Positions 1-13,171 of a stretch of DNA of 64,000 bases are shown piece after piece. A program made the translations under genes and the position numbers. Numbering within the stretch: position 1 is the stretch's first letter; each line of letters begins with the position of its first letter. Under the pieces are notes generated by a model, which worked only from the letters and a program-made list of their open reading frames with translations, had not been told where the DNA came from and did no database searches. The stretch spans positions 28,422,397-28,486,396 of the forward strand of contig NC_133901.1 of assembly GCF_964199755.1 (NCBI RefSeq), written 5' to 3'. Origin of the DNA: Larus michahellis. Taxonomy: Eukaryota; Chordata; Aves; Charadriiformes; Laridae.

Positions 1-1649
1 TTGCTGCCTGAACTGTCTGCTGCGACGGCTCACCGCCTGCAGCCTGGGAAACCACCATCCACACAGCTCCACGGCTGAGAGCACCACTCAGCGGGCAGCA
101 TCTCAGGGGAGTGCTGGACCCTTGAGCCAGACACAGCCAAAGCTACCCCACGTGCTTTCACTAGCCCTCCTCAACACTCAAGGGACAACTAGGGAGTATT
201 TCTGGGCAGCCAGCCAGGAAGATTTCAGTCTGTGTCTTTGACTTTTGCCAAGGTAGTTTGTTTTATACAGAGCTGGAGAGAAGGGACAGAACAAAATAAG
301 CTGCCCAGGGAAGATTTCTTCGGACAGTATAATTGATGTAGGCTGCATATTAGCAGAGCTTTCCAGGATAACATACTGGTAAACCTTATGCTCCTGAAAA
401 ACAGCCCTATAAATAAATTTGGCTATCTGCAAACATAGAATAAGACAGCCTGCCTGACCTCAGGGTAAGTCTTTCAGCCAAAAAGGGACAAGGAACGTGC
501 TTTCACCTTCCCCTCCTGAAGACCTAATAAAATAGGATGAAGCAAATGAGCCTACACGTGATAGGCTGCAAACCACCTTGGCTGCTCTGTGTCCTCAGGA
601 GAGCCAAGGATGGAGTGTGGGGGAGACCAAAGTTCGTCCCATCTCCACATGAGGCATTGAATAAGGGGGGAAAACCAGCACAGCATCTGTGAGGATTCCT
701 GCCATGGTGGGTGCTGCTGGGGCTTGGGTGTCACTCCTGGTGCCATGGGAGGTTTAGGGACATTCTAGGTTGATCAACAAGGGGTTTTATCCGGATCCTG
801 CCCTACAGCCTTAGAACACAGTACCAGCTGCTAGTATGTCCCCATCCTCATTACGTTCCGGTGAGAAATGTGGCCAAGGTATAACAACATATCTGTGCGA
901 AATGAGATGTGAAGGGACTCGCAGTAGGCAGGAGTCCAAGCAGAGGTGCTGGGGACAATAGGGTCTGCTGCCCTTGTCCCCAGGCCTGGTTGAGAGAGCA
1001 CAGATGACTGAGTGGACCCCAATCTCACCTGAGCCCCAAAACTCTCTCAAGTCCCCTTCAAACAGCTCCTAAAATTGCAGCTGAACACCAGGACTGGGGG
1101 GAGGCACCACATCAGTGAAACATTTAAGGCTGTATTCAGGGAGCTTTCTTGTGGGTTTCCTAGAGCCTGGTGGGTGAACGATACCCATGCTGGTGTCCCC
1201 AGTGCCCTCACACGCTGGCTGTGCTGGCGGTTGTGTAGTACCAGCGCTGCAGTGCCACCAGGCAGCCCAGCATCCTGCCAGCCTCTGCTAACCCTTCGTC
1301 TCCTGCCTGACACTCAGCCAGCCTGTGCCAGTGCCCAACAGAAAGTGACTGAAAACCCATCTGATAGCCTGTGCTCTGAGCCACCAGAGAAGTCATCACC
1401 CACTCCATCTTCAGCCAGTTTCCCTGACAGAGCAGAAGGGTTATCTGTGACAGGGCCAATGCCTGGTATGGATGGGTTTCCATGGCTGCCAGCAGCTTGG
1501 ACAGAGATATTTATCCCAGCAGTCAGTGGCTGCAGCCCATACACATTCTCTGCGGGGTGAGCTCCATCACCGGCACCCAAAATCCTGTACCTATTTACCC
1601 ACAAAGTCAGCGGGAACCTCCCAGCTCTAACCCCCGTAAGAGGGCACAG

Positions 1650-1710
1650 TCTAATTAAACAGGATCTGGGCTGCTAATTTAATTAGATCAGGATCTAATT
1701 AAACAGGATC
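1650..1710. repeat. 17-bp direct repeat with TAATTA cores
   Basis: TCTAATTAAACAGGATC occurs exactly at 1650-1666 and 1694-1710, 44 bp apart. A third TAATTA, in AATTTAATTAGATC, lies between them. It is either a small duplication or a cluster of homeodomain-type sites. Confidence 0.8.
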
Positions 1711-2395
1711 CACCTTGAAAGCCCAGACACAAAGCAACACATCCCTGAAAGGATTTGGTTAGTTATAAACTCCAACTTATCACAGCCCTGTGGCTGAAGA
1801 CCGCTTGCACTTAAATCCCATTTCCATAGCTGCTACAGAGAAAGGCAGTTTATTACAGTCCTCTTAGGGAGAGACCCTGGCTGCTGCCCTAGGCACAGCT
1901 CCCCGCACATTAGGAGATGCTTCTGCAGTTTGTCTGGATGCTGTTCTGCAGCAGTGCCAAGAAAAAGAAAAGCTCTTGGGTGAGCAGATAAAGCAGAAAG
2001 CCCAATAGCCAGATGCAAGGATGCATACGGAGCAAACGAGCACAGGACAGCTTAATTTCCAGACATGTCTGCCACTGTGCTTCATTATCCCCCCAAATGG
2101 GACAGTGACCTGCGGGCACAATGTTTCTGTTAGCCCATCAGCCACACTGCTAGCTTGTAGGGCTACCTGGGCAGCATTCCCTGAGAAAAAACCTCAGCTG
2201 CTCACATGGCTCCAGGCAGCTGCTGCCAGCACGCCTGGTGTGCTGCTCGGGGGAGAAGCGCCTCTCCTTTCAGGAAGATAATCTTCATTTGTACAATATA
2301 CTTAGCAGGCTCCCATTGGTAAGTAGTGGTTGATGATTTATTCAGCAGTGCCTTTTCTCCTGGAAGGACATAAGCCATTCCCTTAGGAGACCTAC

Positions 2396-2412
2396 AAAAA
2401 AAAAAAAAAAAA
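2396..2412 (+). repeat. Poly-A tract (17 bp)
   Basis: An uninterrupted run of 17 A. No adjacent retrogene or SINE body is recognisable. Confidence 0.9.
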
Positions 2413-5400
2413 GGCCACATGGACACTAACATGTTCTTTGATGATTAGAGACTTTCCAACTTTCCCTGGCAACACTCCATCAGCGCAGGCTGTCAAAATA
2501 TATTGCCATAATTGCAGATAGACTTTCCCCATTTTGCATTACACAGTAATTCAGACAAAGGGCTCCAGGTGGATTCCTTCACATATGGTGCCATGGTATC
2601 AGTTAAAACCCTCCCCTTTGAGGTGATGGAAAGAGCACATTTTCAGGAATTTTCCCATACTGGCAATTGTGTGCTCATGTGGTTTCGTTTAACACAAAGC
2701 AATATCTGGATCCACCATCTGTTGCTCAGTAGCTTATGCAACATTTAGCTGAGTGTTTTGTATTAATGATGATCACCATTAATAAAACAGTTTGCAGATT
2801 AAGAATTTATCCCACCTTTTATGCTTAATAGGCTGCTCTTGCTGATCTCCTCCATGGTACTTTCTGTCCTAAATTCTCAAAGTACTGAGCCTTCCTATCT
2901 AGATCTCACTGCCAGGCCATAACCTACCATAGGCACTGCCTCAATTCCTAATTGGGGGAAAATGAAGACATGGCAGGGCACCAGCTGGTTCAGCTATTGC
3001 AAGAAATCACAACTATCAGACTTAATGAGAGAGACCACAGCAACTATTAGAGCAGCTGTTGCATCAAACATCAACCACTGAAGAATAAAGAAGTTCAAGT
3101 GCAGTCAAGACCTCTAACAGTACCCACTTGGGGAAACCAACCTGGCCATACTCATGTTTGTTGAGACTTAGTTGCACAGACTTCCCTGGAAAAAGATAAG
3201 AGGCTTTAGGAACTGATATCGGCCAAGACCTGTTCCATATTCCCAGTCTGGCTCCTGAAAAAATTCAGGAGCCTCAAAGATAGCCTCAAAGATAACTCCT
3301 GAAGCAGTCACAGGTGACAAGACAAAGCCTTGATCTCTCCCTCACAGTTGGACTTGAGGGACCCAACAAAGGGTCCTGAAGAAACATGAAGCATAAATTA
3401 TTTCTGTTAAAAGTACGGAATTAAAATTATGTTAATAGAAGTCAGTTGGCCACCTGAGCAGTCTCCTAGCAATTGCATAAATTACTGACTGAACAAGGAG
3501 TTTCAACCAGAACATCATTTTTTGGCCAGGCCTCGACTGATTCCCAGGCAAGCAATAACAAGCACTCTGGAGGGAGAGGCTCTATCCTCAGATGAATAGA
3601 ATTAATAAGTCACAGAAAGCTGTTTAATAAACAAATTTCCCCTTTTTCTCTTGTGAGCTGTACAGGAGCAGAGTACGCAAACACAAAAGCCTTTGCTATT
3701 TTCGTGCATTTCCCAGACCATTTCCTCATCAAGCCCTTGCCCCTCACTTTAAGCCCTTCGCTTCTGAGCCCCACGCTGCTTTGATCTGCAGCACAGACCC
3801 CAAGGCGCTGCTGCCATTTCCTGAGGGGACTTGCCGTCGCCTCCACAAATCCATGCACTCCACTCAAAGGCTGGTCTCTGCCTCCCGAGACAGACTGGCA
3901 GGATTTTGGTTCAAATCTGTTATTCCCTTCTAAGACTCAGCCATTTGTAGCTCATAAATTACAGCTTAGCAGATAGATTGAGACATTTCAAGTTTATCTT
4001 CCCACACAAGTAACAGCAAATCGTAGCATGAGCCTTGTGTGCAATTTTGCTCAAGTGCCCTGAGGCTGGGAAGCTGCTCAGGGAAGCTGTTTTGCTGGAG
4101 ATGCACACTTCCCCAGTCACCATCTTCCCAACACAAAGCTCTCCTCCCACTGAAGCGGCTCCGGGAAAGGTGATGGATGGATACGCTGCAGGCAGAAGCT
4201 TTATAAAAGGTCCAAACTGAAAACCCATGCAGTGAGCTAAAACTGCTTGTTTGAGACAAACCGTAGCAGAACTTTTTATTGGGTTGGAAAAAAGGTCTTT
4301 CAGCTTCTCTTAATTGTGCTGGATTTATGTATGGCTCTGTACATTCCTTGGGAACAGCAACGGTCCTGCTGAATCACCGTGAGAAAAAGCCTGTATCTAG
4401 GCAGATCTGAGTTTGCAGAAGCAAGATTTCAAATTCTTTAGGACTAGAGGATTGGAAAGAAAATCTAGCAGTGCACGTGCACAGGATTTAACACAGGAGA
4501 GCTGGATCCTTCAGCTACTGTCACAGTGAAGCTTAGCACCACCAGCAGAAATGACTACGGGAAACTTCTTTACCTGAGGCATTTCCACGTGCAACCGTGG
4601 CTGTATCACACCCGGTTTATCTTGCTGTGCCCTAAACAATCTCTCCACGACCTAAGGCACAGAGATATCACAGTTTGGCTCCAGCAAAAGCTAATCTAGG
4701 TTTTCATCACACATAAACAACAGATTTGGGCAAATATCAACTTCAGGACTGTGATGGTGTCAGACTGGAGGGAGCATCTCTGTCCCATCCGAATCCTCAG
4801 TCTGCATCTGAACCTCACAGGGGGATGGGTCTCAGAGGAGAGAAGCCATGGCAAATTCCCCAATCCCCTTATGACCCACCCATCCCCAGAGCTGGGTTTT
4901 GTGGGTTTGGCAGCACATGGCAAAACCCGACCAGGCAACCGTGAAGATTTTGGTCTGATATTTGCTAAGCCTCATCTCTCCCTGCACGGAGACACAGTGA
5001 CAGTCTGGCACCTTCACCCCTTTCTGCCATTGGGTTTTACCTACTGGGGAAGCAGACAGGGCTGTGGACTCGCCAGGGCTCCTCATCTCACATTTTTCTA
5101 TGGCATGTTCTATACCTGTAGCACTGATGGGTGCAGATCCTCGGCAGCTCCCTTTGGAAGCTGGTTACCCAAATCTTCCTTGGCTTTCCAATTCATAAGG
5201 AGCTTTGAAAATCTGAAGCTTACTAAAAGAAACAAGAGCGATTGGCATGCCGCTCCATCAAACCTCATCTCTGAGGGGCAAGCCTGCCGCCGCTGCTGCT
5301 TCCACCCAGCTCCAGTTCCAGCCCGACCTCTATTTACCCACCGTCTCCACAATCCACAGAGACATCAAGTGGCCGAATAGTCTAATTGCACATATACAGA

Positions 5401-7274
5401 CCAGATTTTGCTGAGGAAGGTTTGGGAGGACAGTGGGGCATCTCAGCCTAAGCAGAGTTGGGCTATTCACAGTCCAGCAAGAAGTTTTGTCTCTGTGTCT
5501 TTTCTGAATGTTATTTCATTTTAGTCTTCCTTTCCCTCTCTTGATTATAAGCCCAGCAAAAACAAGGCCAAAAAAATACAAACAGAAAAGAAACTAGATG
5601 ATCCCCGAGGACTGACTGGTTCGTGTGTATCCCCCACTCCACACAGACACTGTCCCTGCAGAGGGGTGTATGACAAAGCCCCCGCACACCACAGTCTGCT
5701 AAAGGAGACACAGGCACTGGAGCCTGTGTTCAGGCAAGAGAGACCTCAAACTAAATAAACAGGTTGTGCAACTTATTTCCTTGATTTTGCCCTTTCTCTC
5801 CTTCTCCCTGTATAAACTAAATCAGCACTGCTTTCTTTCTTCCCCCCCACCCCGAATCCCTGCTGTAAGGTTATCAGCAAGACAAAGAATGGAAGAAAGC
5901 CTGGAAAAGCTGAAAATCATTTGCTATTGTCAGTACCATGGGGAGAAGTCTTTCTCTCAGAGCGCTGAAAAACGTTTCAAAGCTAATCCCAGCCCAAATC
6001 TCCCATCAGCCGCGCTCCTCCTTCTTCCCTCACCTTCCCCTCTGACAACAAGGGACTGTGGCTGGGGAGCTCGGCAGCAAGCCCAGGAGCCCCGGGGATG
6101 CCGGTAGGTACCATCCCCAGCTGATAATGCTGTCAGGAGCGTGGCAATACCTTATGGGAATCAACTTACTAAATCTTGTATGAAATAAGTTGATTCAGAG
6201 GGGGGTTCTCTCACACCAGAAGCTAAGAAGGTGAGGAATTACGGGTCAAACGTTTTTTGCAGGTCTTAAGAGATGAAGGACAGTTACAGCTTTGCAAACC
6301 AGGCTTACAGGTTTCCTGTGATTCAACTGTTAAATACTGAAGCAGAAAGCAGTCCCATACCTCACTGCTCCCTGCAGAGCTATTCCAGAAGAGACCTTTG
6401 CTTTTCCACTCCCAAGCGCTTCCCATCACAGTCTGCAGAAGAGCTGAGTGCACGCACAGAGCTCTACCGGTAGGTGTGAAGACAAGACCCTGCACCTTCA
6501 GGTCTGCAGTTTCCCCAGGTATCATCTTAATTAGATACATGGTCAGCTCCTGCTCCTTGGAGCACATAACTCTTCACGTTTTCAGTTCCCTAGAAGGAAC
6601 AAGAAGGAAGAGTCCTGGGACAGAGACTATGGACACCTGAATGGAGAGGCCGAGCCAAAAGCATGAAGAAACCTTGCACCAGCCACAGCAGAGAGGACAG
6701 GCTGGGCACCAGGAGCCACTGAGCACGTGGTGTAATTCAGCTTTCGGTCACCCTGCTATAAGTTTGCCACTGCAAAAGGAAAGCACATGTGGTGGGATGC
6801 AGACAGGGGTTGGTACAGAAAACCTGTATTAAACCTGCGAAGAGACCAACGTTTCACATTGAGGTTCAGGCGCCCATTTGAGACAGCAGCTTTGGCTCTC
6901 CTGAACCGATGAATCATGCCACATTTCCTCCTGACACCCAGCTTCTCCTCTTTTCCTTCTTCCAGCATCCCACTGCTGCCCCTGGAGGTTCTATGTCCAA
7001 CTCAAATTCAGCGCGCTTCACACAGCACCTCAGGACATCGGCCATGTGGCTCCCGGGCAGAACCAAATCCAAGTTCCCTCCTGAGCAGCAAAACATACGA
7101 ATCCCGTTTTCCTTCAGAAACCGCCAGTGTGGATTCTCTAGTGGCTAATTAGTTGAACACCTGCTGTAATACCTAGGATGCCTCTGGCTAATTTCACTGG
7201 AACTAATCTATAGGTTCAAAGGTTAGAGGAGCGCTGACAGAGTTTCAGCTCAAACTACAGGTAGCTGGGCAAGG

Positions 7275-7293
7275 AAAAAAAAAAAAAAAAAAA
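7275..7293 (+). repeat. Poly-A tract (19 bp)
   Basis: An uninterrupted run of 19 A in intergenic sequence, without a recognisable attached element. Confidence 0.9.
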
Positions 7294-10200
7294 GATATGT
7301 CCCAAAAGAATTTCCAGCCAAAACAGTTTCCCCAGCTCAAACCAACACCTCAGTAGCTAGACAACAGCTACGTTAGAGAACAAAGCACGTGTTACTGCAC
7401 TTTAAAAGTCCTCTCTGGGGAGACCTGAGCTCCCCAGGGCTCTGAGCAGTGCCCTTTCACACAAATTTGAAAAGAACATCGAGATGAACTCTTCCAGCTA
7501 GCATTGTCTTTCCAGCGGAGGTTTAAAAGCGGAGCGCACTGCACTGATACAGCTGCAGTTAGAGATGTACGAGGCAATTCCGCTTTTTAAATCCAAAGTT
7601 TGTTTTTATGTTACCCTTGGTCCAGCACAGGAGACAGGAGTGCAGCGCCAACAGATGTCACCTGTGGTTGTTCCCTCTCCGACAGCAGCGCCTCTCTGCA
7701 AACTGCCTCCCTCATACCAGCTTTAAGTCAGGACAAAACCGCATATAGCTCCAGCTCCGTGAATATCAAAGAGACAGCTCTATTAAACCCAAAGGACAAT
7801 TGTCCTCTCTGTATTTCGGATTGGTCTAAAACTGTGCTACAGGGGACAATTAATCTTCAAAATCAATTTTTTGTCAGGAGGCTAAATTTCAATTGTCTCA
7901 GGAACGGTGGTGCTGGGCTGGTAATTACTGTCTGATGAGGCAACCTCTGAATTCACTGCCCAAGAGAACACTTTTTATTAATAACTTTTGTCACAAACCC
8001 CAGGTCCTTTTTTGACTTTGAAAAAAACATGTTGCCTTATTTACTGTGTTAAGAACCTCAAGCTGTCAGGAGTCAGATGATTTGCTTTGGGTTTTCATTG
8101 CATTGAGAGGCAGGGAGTAGATATTCCCTTTTCCCCAGGAAGGCAAGGCAAAGCCCCCAGTGTGTTCTAGAAGAAACACAATAAAAATGCTAATCTGTTT
8201 TCTTTTGCATTTGTGTCCTTTTTGTCCACCCCTCCGCAATAATCCTGTCTCCCCTATGTCTCCCTCCAACTATTTTCCACGCGGTTGCTTGTTGTCTGCC
8301 TGCTACGTACACACTGGCCATTTGGCTCCCAGGCTCGCTGCTGGCCATCACCCAGAGGGACACAATGCCCAGAAGAGCCTCTGAGCACATCCAGCAACAA
8401 GCCTTGGAAGCCACAGAAACACCAACTCCATCCACGCAGCCCAGGTGAGGCTGCCCCAGCACTGTGCACCCTGCAAGTGCCCAGCTTGGCTCCCTACAGC
8501 AAGGGTATTTCAGGATTTAATCCAAGGACAGTGTGAAATGCCTAAATCGCTTCAGAAACAAGACTGATCCAGCGGTCCCCTCTTTTTGAGGGACACCTAA
8601 GGCTCCCCCTTGCACTGATGGCTTGGCCCTGGGAGCTCAGTTCATCACAGAGCAGCAGAGTTTGAGCACCAGGGATGGGAGAGCAGAGTCTTATCAGCCT
8701 AAACTTGTGTAGCCAGCACACTCTCCTGGCACAGCAGAGACATGGCTTTGTGTCTCAGTGAACAGCTGGAATAAAACCTGGGTTTTCAACTTGCTAACTA
8801 CCTACCTTTGGGATGCAGAAAACGATATGCTACTGCAGTGGATGCTGCCTGGAGGGTATCTGAGTCTCCGCAAGCCGCGACAGCAGATGTCACCCCCGCA
8901 CACATCGCATTTCCGTGTGTCAATATATTGAGCTCCTAAATCATACTTCCAGAACACCAGCTTTCCCCAGGAGCGGTCTGGTGCCAGCGAGGCATTTTGT
9001 ATTCCTTGCTGGGCACCTGCTGCAGAGCTCAAGTCCTTCACTGGTCCCCTCAACGCCACCAATGCTGCACTGGGAGTTTTGCACTGAGCTGGAAGATGGA
9101 CCCAGCTCTCCTGACTCCCAGTCTTGCATTTTATGCCACAACAGTCCCTTGCAGTGCAGGAATCCCTAGTGTTTCAGGAAATCAGGCTCCACAGGAGCTA
9201 CTTTTTACTAGCAAAGGGATTCTACTGAATTGAATCTCCTTTAAGTCCCTGCATGCTCTTTATTTTCCATCTCACCCAGCTAAAGCTCATTTGATTTTAA
9301 AGATAATCCAATAAGCATCAATTAATAACATTAACTTTGCAAGGATTGGATTTCCCTAGTGCATGAGATGGTGAGATTAAGGGACAGGCCAAAAGGGAAA
9401 ACGAGCTGACATTTCTGTTATAAAGAGGCATTTCTGCTAAATCCTAGGCATTTTGCTTTGTATAAATCAAGATTCAAAGAACTCCTGCGCTGCAGAATGC
9501 CAGGACAACACTGAGATCTCTCCCAGGCATCGAAGCAGGCACTGCCACAGGTCTCGGAAAACAAGTTTTCTCCAGGCTGGTCCTGCATGCCATGAGCAGC
9601 AGGAATGCTGCTGCGAGAGTGTTACAAGCAACGCAGACGTGCCAGGTCCCTGTTCACTATTGCAGGCTCTGCTGTCCCCAGATTCACTCTGAGCCCTGGC
9701 CAGTCCACACAGGCTGGAGCTTCTCCAGCCCAGGAACACATAGCAATTTTCCTGGGGAATAAAAAAAAAAAAAAAGACGACGACTCCAGAAGAGAAAGGC
9801 ACGTGCACCACCACATGCTTGGGAGTAAGGACAGCAGTATCTGAAAGACCTATCGCAGTGTTCCTTTGCATCCTGTAACATTGGTATTAGTATTTGCATT
9901 AGCTGGTCCCAGCTGGAAGAATTCGTTCTCTGTTACTGAAGATCAAATTAAGCTTGCTAAAAGCCCTGAAAACTAAGAAGTTTGGTAAAAGCACTCTGCT
10001 GTCCGAACATTCACTTGAGTGGTTAGCACCAAATTAAGCTCTTTCAGTCTTAACCACAGAACCATTCTCTTACCACAGGCCGGTAGCTTGCGAGACAGCT
10101 CTACGTGTGCCTGGCTAAAGGCAAAACGCATCCCAAGGGCCCTCCTGAGCTGCAGGTGTGCTTTCTGAACAGGCTTCCCTCCTAGCACCAAAACGGGAGC

Positions 10201-11004
10201 GATACGTTTAGTGATCTCCATTAGATTCTCAAGCACAAAACATACTTCAACACCTCAATTCATATAGCATGAAAATGCCACGTATGTCAAGGCGGGGCGG
10301 GGGGGGAGGGAAACCAACAAAAAAACGATACTCAGTTACAAGGAAATGCCATTAACCAACAGTCTGGGGCTGCTGTAAGACACAGTTCAGCCCATGAAAA
10401 ATTAAAGGCAACATAGACATCTAATGCATCATGTATCAGGAGAACCATTAAGTAATCAGTCAGCATCCAGTTTCGTAGGGCATTTTGGGCATAATTCAAT
10501 CTCCATTCATTTTAGATCATTTCCTTAATGAAGTAATGCACTGGACATAAATATTTCAATGCAACTCTCTAATGCCCTTTGAGTAGCAAGCAGCCTTCAG
10601 TAATGCAGAACCCAATTAAGCTGTAAAGGGTAAATACCACAAAAAAGGAAGGAGGACCAGATACAAGTGCAGTGATATGCCTAAGTCCATGGGATTCGGG
10701 AAAATACATACAGCTGTGCTTCTGAAGTAGGGGAAAAAAAAAAAAAAATCACTGAAGTAGCAGAAACAGCAAAAAAAGGCAGTATCAGTGAGTTGCTACT
10801 CTTATAGCCCGGCTGCCTCTCGCTTAACTGTGCGCCTCAAGCAATTTAGGGTAAGGATTGTTTTTTCCGTTGCAGGTTGGTACAGCACCAATGTAGTGGT
10901 AAGTGGGTAACTCCGGCAATGAAGTTCCTAGTGATGCTTTTCCTACCTTCACGCGCAGCAGAAAAGGGAACTAATTAGCAGGAGGAAGCAGTTCCTTAAG
11001 TGCT

Positions 11005-11021
11005 CCCCCCCCCCCCCCCCC
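11005..11021 (+). repeat. Poly-C tract (17 bp)
   Basis: A run of 17 C followed by GCCCC. Its length in an assembly may be unreliable because such runs slip in sequencing. Confidence 0.9.
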
Positions 11022-12368
11022 GCCCCATTTCACAGCACTAAGCGGTAGCTTTGATACAGAACTCTTTCACAAGTTACGGAGACTCAATATTAGTTTTAAA
11101 ATAGTTACTGTCAGTTCGCTCCAGCAGCTGGGCTGCAGGGCCGGGGGCGGTGCTCTGCACCAGCCCCCACCACATCCCCACCAGGTGCCACCCACACCAG
11201 TTCCCTCTGGAGGGGAGGCTGCAAGGCCAAGGTTTCAGACGGGTTTCTTGACGTCCGGGTAACCGGCATAGCTTCCTAAAAGTGCTGCACATCAAAAAGT
11301 CACTGCAGACTTCTTTGCAAAGCAGCAGCCACAGGTTTCACTGGGATTGTGCTCACGCCACCATAAGACGAGATTCTCCCAAACACAGCAAAGCACTGCA
11401 AGCCAAAGAAAAGCATTTGCTCCCTTTGAGCCACAGGCTGAAATATTTCACACCAATGGCTACAAGAGTCACGGGGGAGGGAGTTAATCTAGGGAATTTG
11501 TTTTAGCATGTACAGAGTCAATTTTCAATCCTCTAATGAGAAAAAAGTAAAACAAAATACTCACAACAGAAGCGGAGAGAAGTTTAAATCCATCAGAAGG
11601 ATGGGGAAAAGCATCTTTCTATGCATGAAAGGGCCTCTTCCCAGAAGAGCAAGATGGGAAAGGCTGGCTATAAGAGGAGTCCCTTCCTTCAGGGCATTAA
11701 GGACTTACAGAAGAAGGTGGTGGAGGCTCTGACTCCTGGTGGGGGTGGGGGGGGTGGACAGTTACATTATTTGTCAAGAAGCAGAACTCCCTGTTCTTTG
11801 GGGAACTTTGGCTTTATTTTGAGGTGATGGCAGTAAGCAGCACTGGTCACAGCTCATCACCCAGCGAGCTTGCGCCGCGGCTGACGTAAGAGCCCAGCGA
11901 AAAATACTGACCCTGCTCTTATCAGGCTTACACTGTGTACTGGCAACGGGGCTAAATTAATATTCTCTTTACTATTTCAGTTCTGGTCTTTCCTAAATTT
12001 TTCAGTGTTTGGCTTTGCCACATAATTGACGTCATTTAGATCCATGTTTTTGGCACACAGTTTCTACAATGAAATGAACACAAGATCTGCAGTACCGTCA
12101 ATAAGAAGACTGCCCAAATATTACCCTGCAAGCGATCAATAGTTAGGTGCCAATGGTTATTGCCAACCACACTGTCAAATGAAATTAAAAAGCCAAACGA
12201 AGAGAAGCCTCCAAAGACCTCTGGCCAACCTAGAGGAGGAATCCTCTCCGCTGTCAGTTCCCAGCTGCCGTGTGCTGAAAGGAGCAAGGCAACGCTCCTC
12301 TCAAAGCGTGAGATCTGTCTGCAAGGAATAGGATACGGCTGTACTGTGAATAACTGACCCCAGCTAGT

Positions 12369-12720
12369 TACAGAATCATAGGAGGGTTCGGGTTGGAAGG
12401 GACCTTAAAGATCATCTGGTTCCAATCCCCTGCCATGGGCAGGGACACCTCCCACTAGACCAGGCTGCTCAAAGCCCCATCCAGCCTGGCCTTGAACACC
12501 TCCAGGGATGGGGCAGTCACAGCTTCCCTGGGCAACCTGGGCCAGGGTCTCACCACCCTCACAGTAAAGAATTTCTTCCTAATAGCTAATCTAAGTCTTC
12601 CCTTTTTAAGTTTAAAGCCGTTACCCCTCCTCCTATTGCTAGACTCCCTGATCAAGAGTCCCTCCCCATCTTTCCTGTAGGCCCCCTTTAGGTACTGGAA
12701 GGCTGCTACAAGGTCTCTAT
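12369..12720 (-). mobile_element. CR1 LINE, 5'-truncated 3' end
   Basis: Read on the minus strand, this is the 3' end of an avian CR1 element. It encodes the C-terminal end of the CR1 ORF2 protein in a degraded form (residues such as [34 protein letters not shown]). It is followed by the family 3' UTR motif (AAGGTCCCTTCCAACCC) and a remnant of the terminal ATTCTATGA-like repeat at its low-coordinate end. Several substitutions show it is inactive. Confidence 0.92.
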
Positions 12721-13151
12721 CAGGTATTTTGACTTCTGGAGGGCTTTGAATGGCTTCATCCAATGCAGCCCCCTCAAACTTTTTCACCCTGAGGGCTTTG
12801 TAGGGCTGAAGAACCACCAATACATCTCTCTGAGACTCGATTCCTCCATTGGCACACCTCGCAGGTGGGATTAGGGCTGCATTTGCCCGTTGCTCCTGTG
12901 GCCTGATCAGTCCATGCAGGAGGCACACCTGCAAGAGGGGAGCCTACAGCTCCCCTGCGGTGGGGTGTCAGCACCCCCAAACCCAGCTCCCTTGCTGCAG
13001 ATACACCTGTCTGCCTTGAGATGCAGCTGCAGCTCTGCCACTGAGCAGCCACACGGTGCTTTTCTTGTCTGTGGTCTGGCCACTAGAGAGAGCCATGGTA
13101 TAAAACGTGCTGCTCCGGGCCCAGCACGCAGCACTGGAACTGTCATCAGTG

Positions 13152-13171
13152 AAAAAAAAAAAAAAAAAAAA
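13152..13171 (+). repeat. Poly-A tract (20 bp)
   Basis: A run of 20 A, followed within 40 bp by T-rich and AT-rich sequence. Confidence 0.9.

Larger units (their letters stand above)
1..12368. other. Intergenic region downstream of CCDC50
   Basis: Open frames here are short, overlap on both strands, and match no family I recognise. It holds poly-A tracts (2396-2412, 7275-7293), a C17 tract (11005-11021), a duplicated homeobox-like AT motif (1650-1710), and an AT-rich block with paired SOX-like sites (7790-7900). I see no RNA gene. Confidence 0.6.

Noticed and set aside
3905..3920. GGTTCAAATC, resembling a tRNA B box
   Set aside because: There is no matching A box, acceptor stem or anticodon arm around it.
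4751..5380. 209-codon plus-strand open frame in the intergenic region
   Set aside because: It has no family resemblance, no coding-like bias, and no supporting splice or promoter context.
12455..12934. 159-codon minus-strand open frame
   Set aside because: Its C-terminal half is a decayed CR1 ORF2 protein end ([15 protein letters not shown]), so it is a retrotransposon remnant rather than a host gene.
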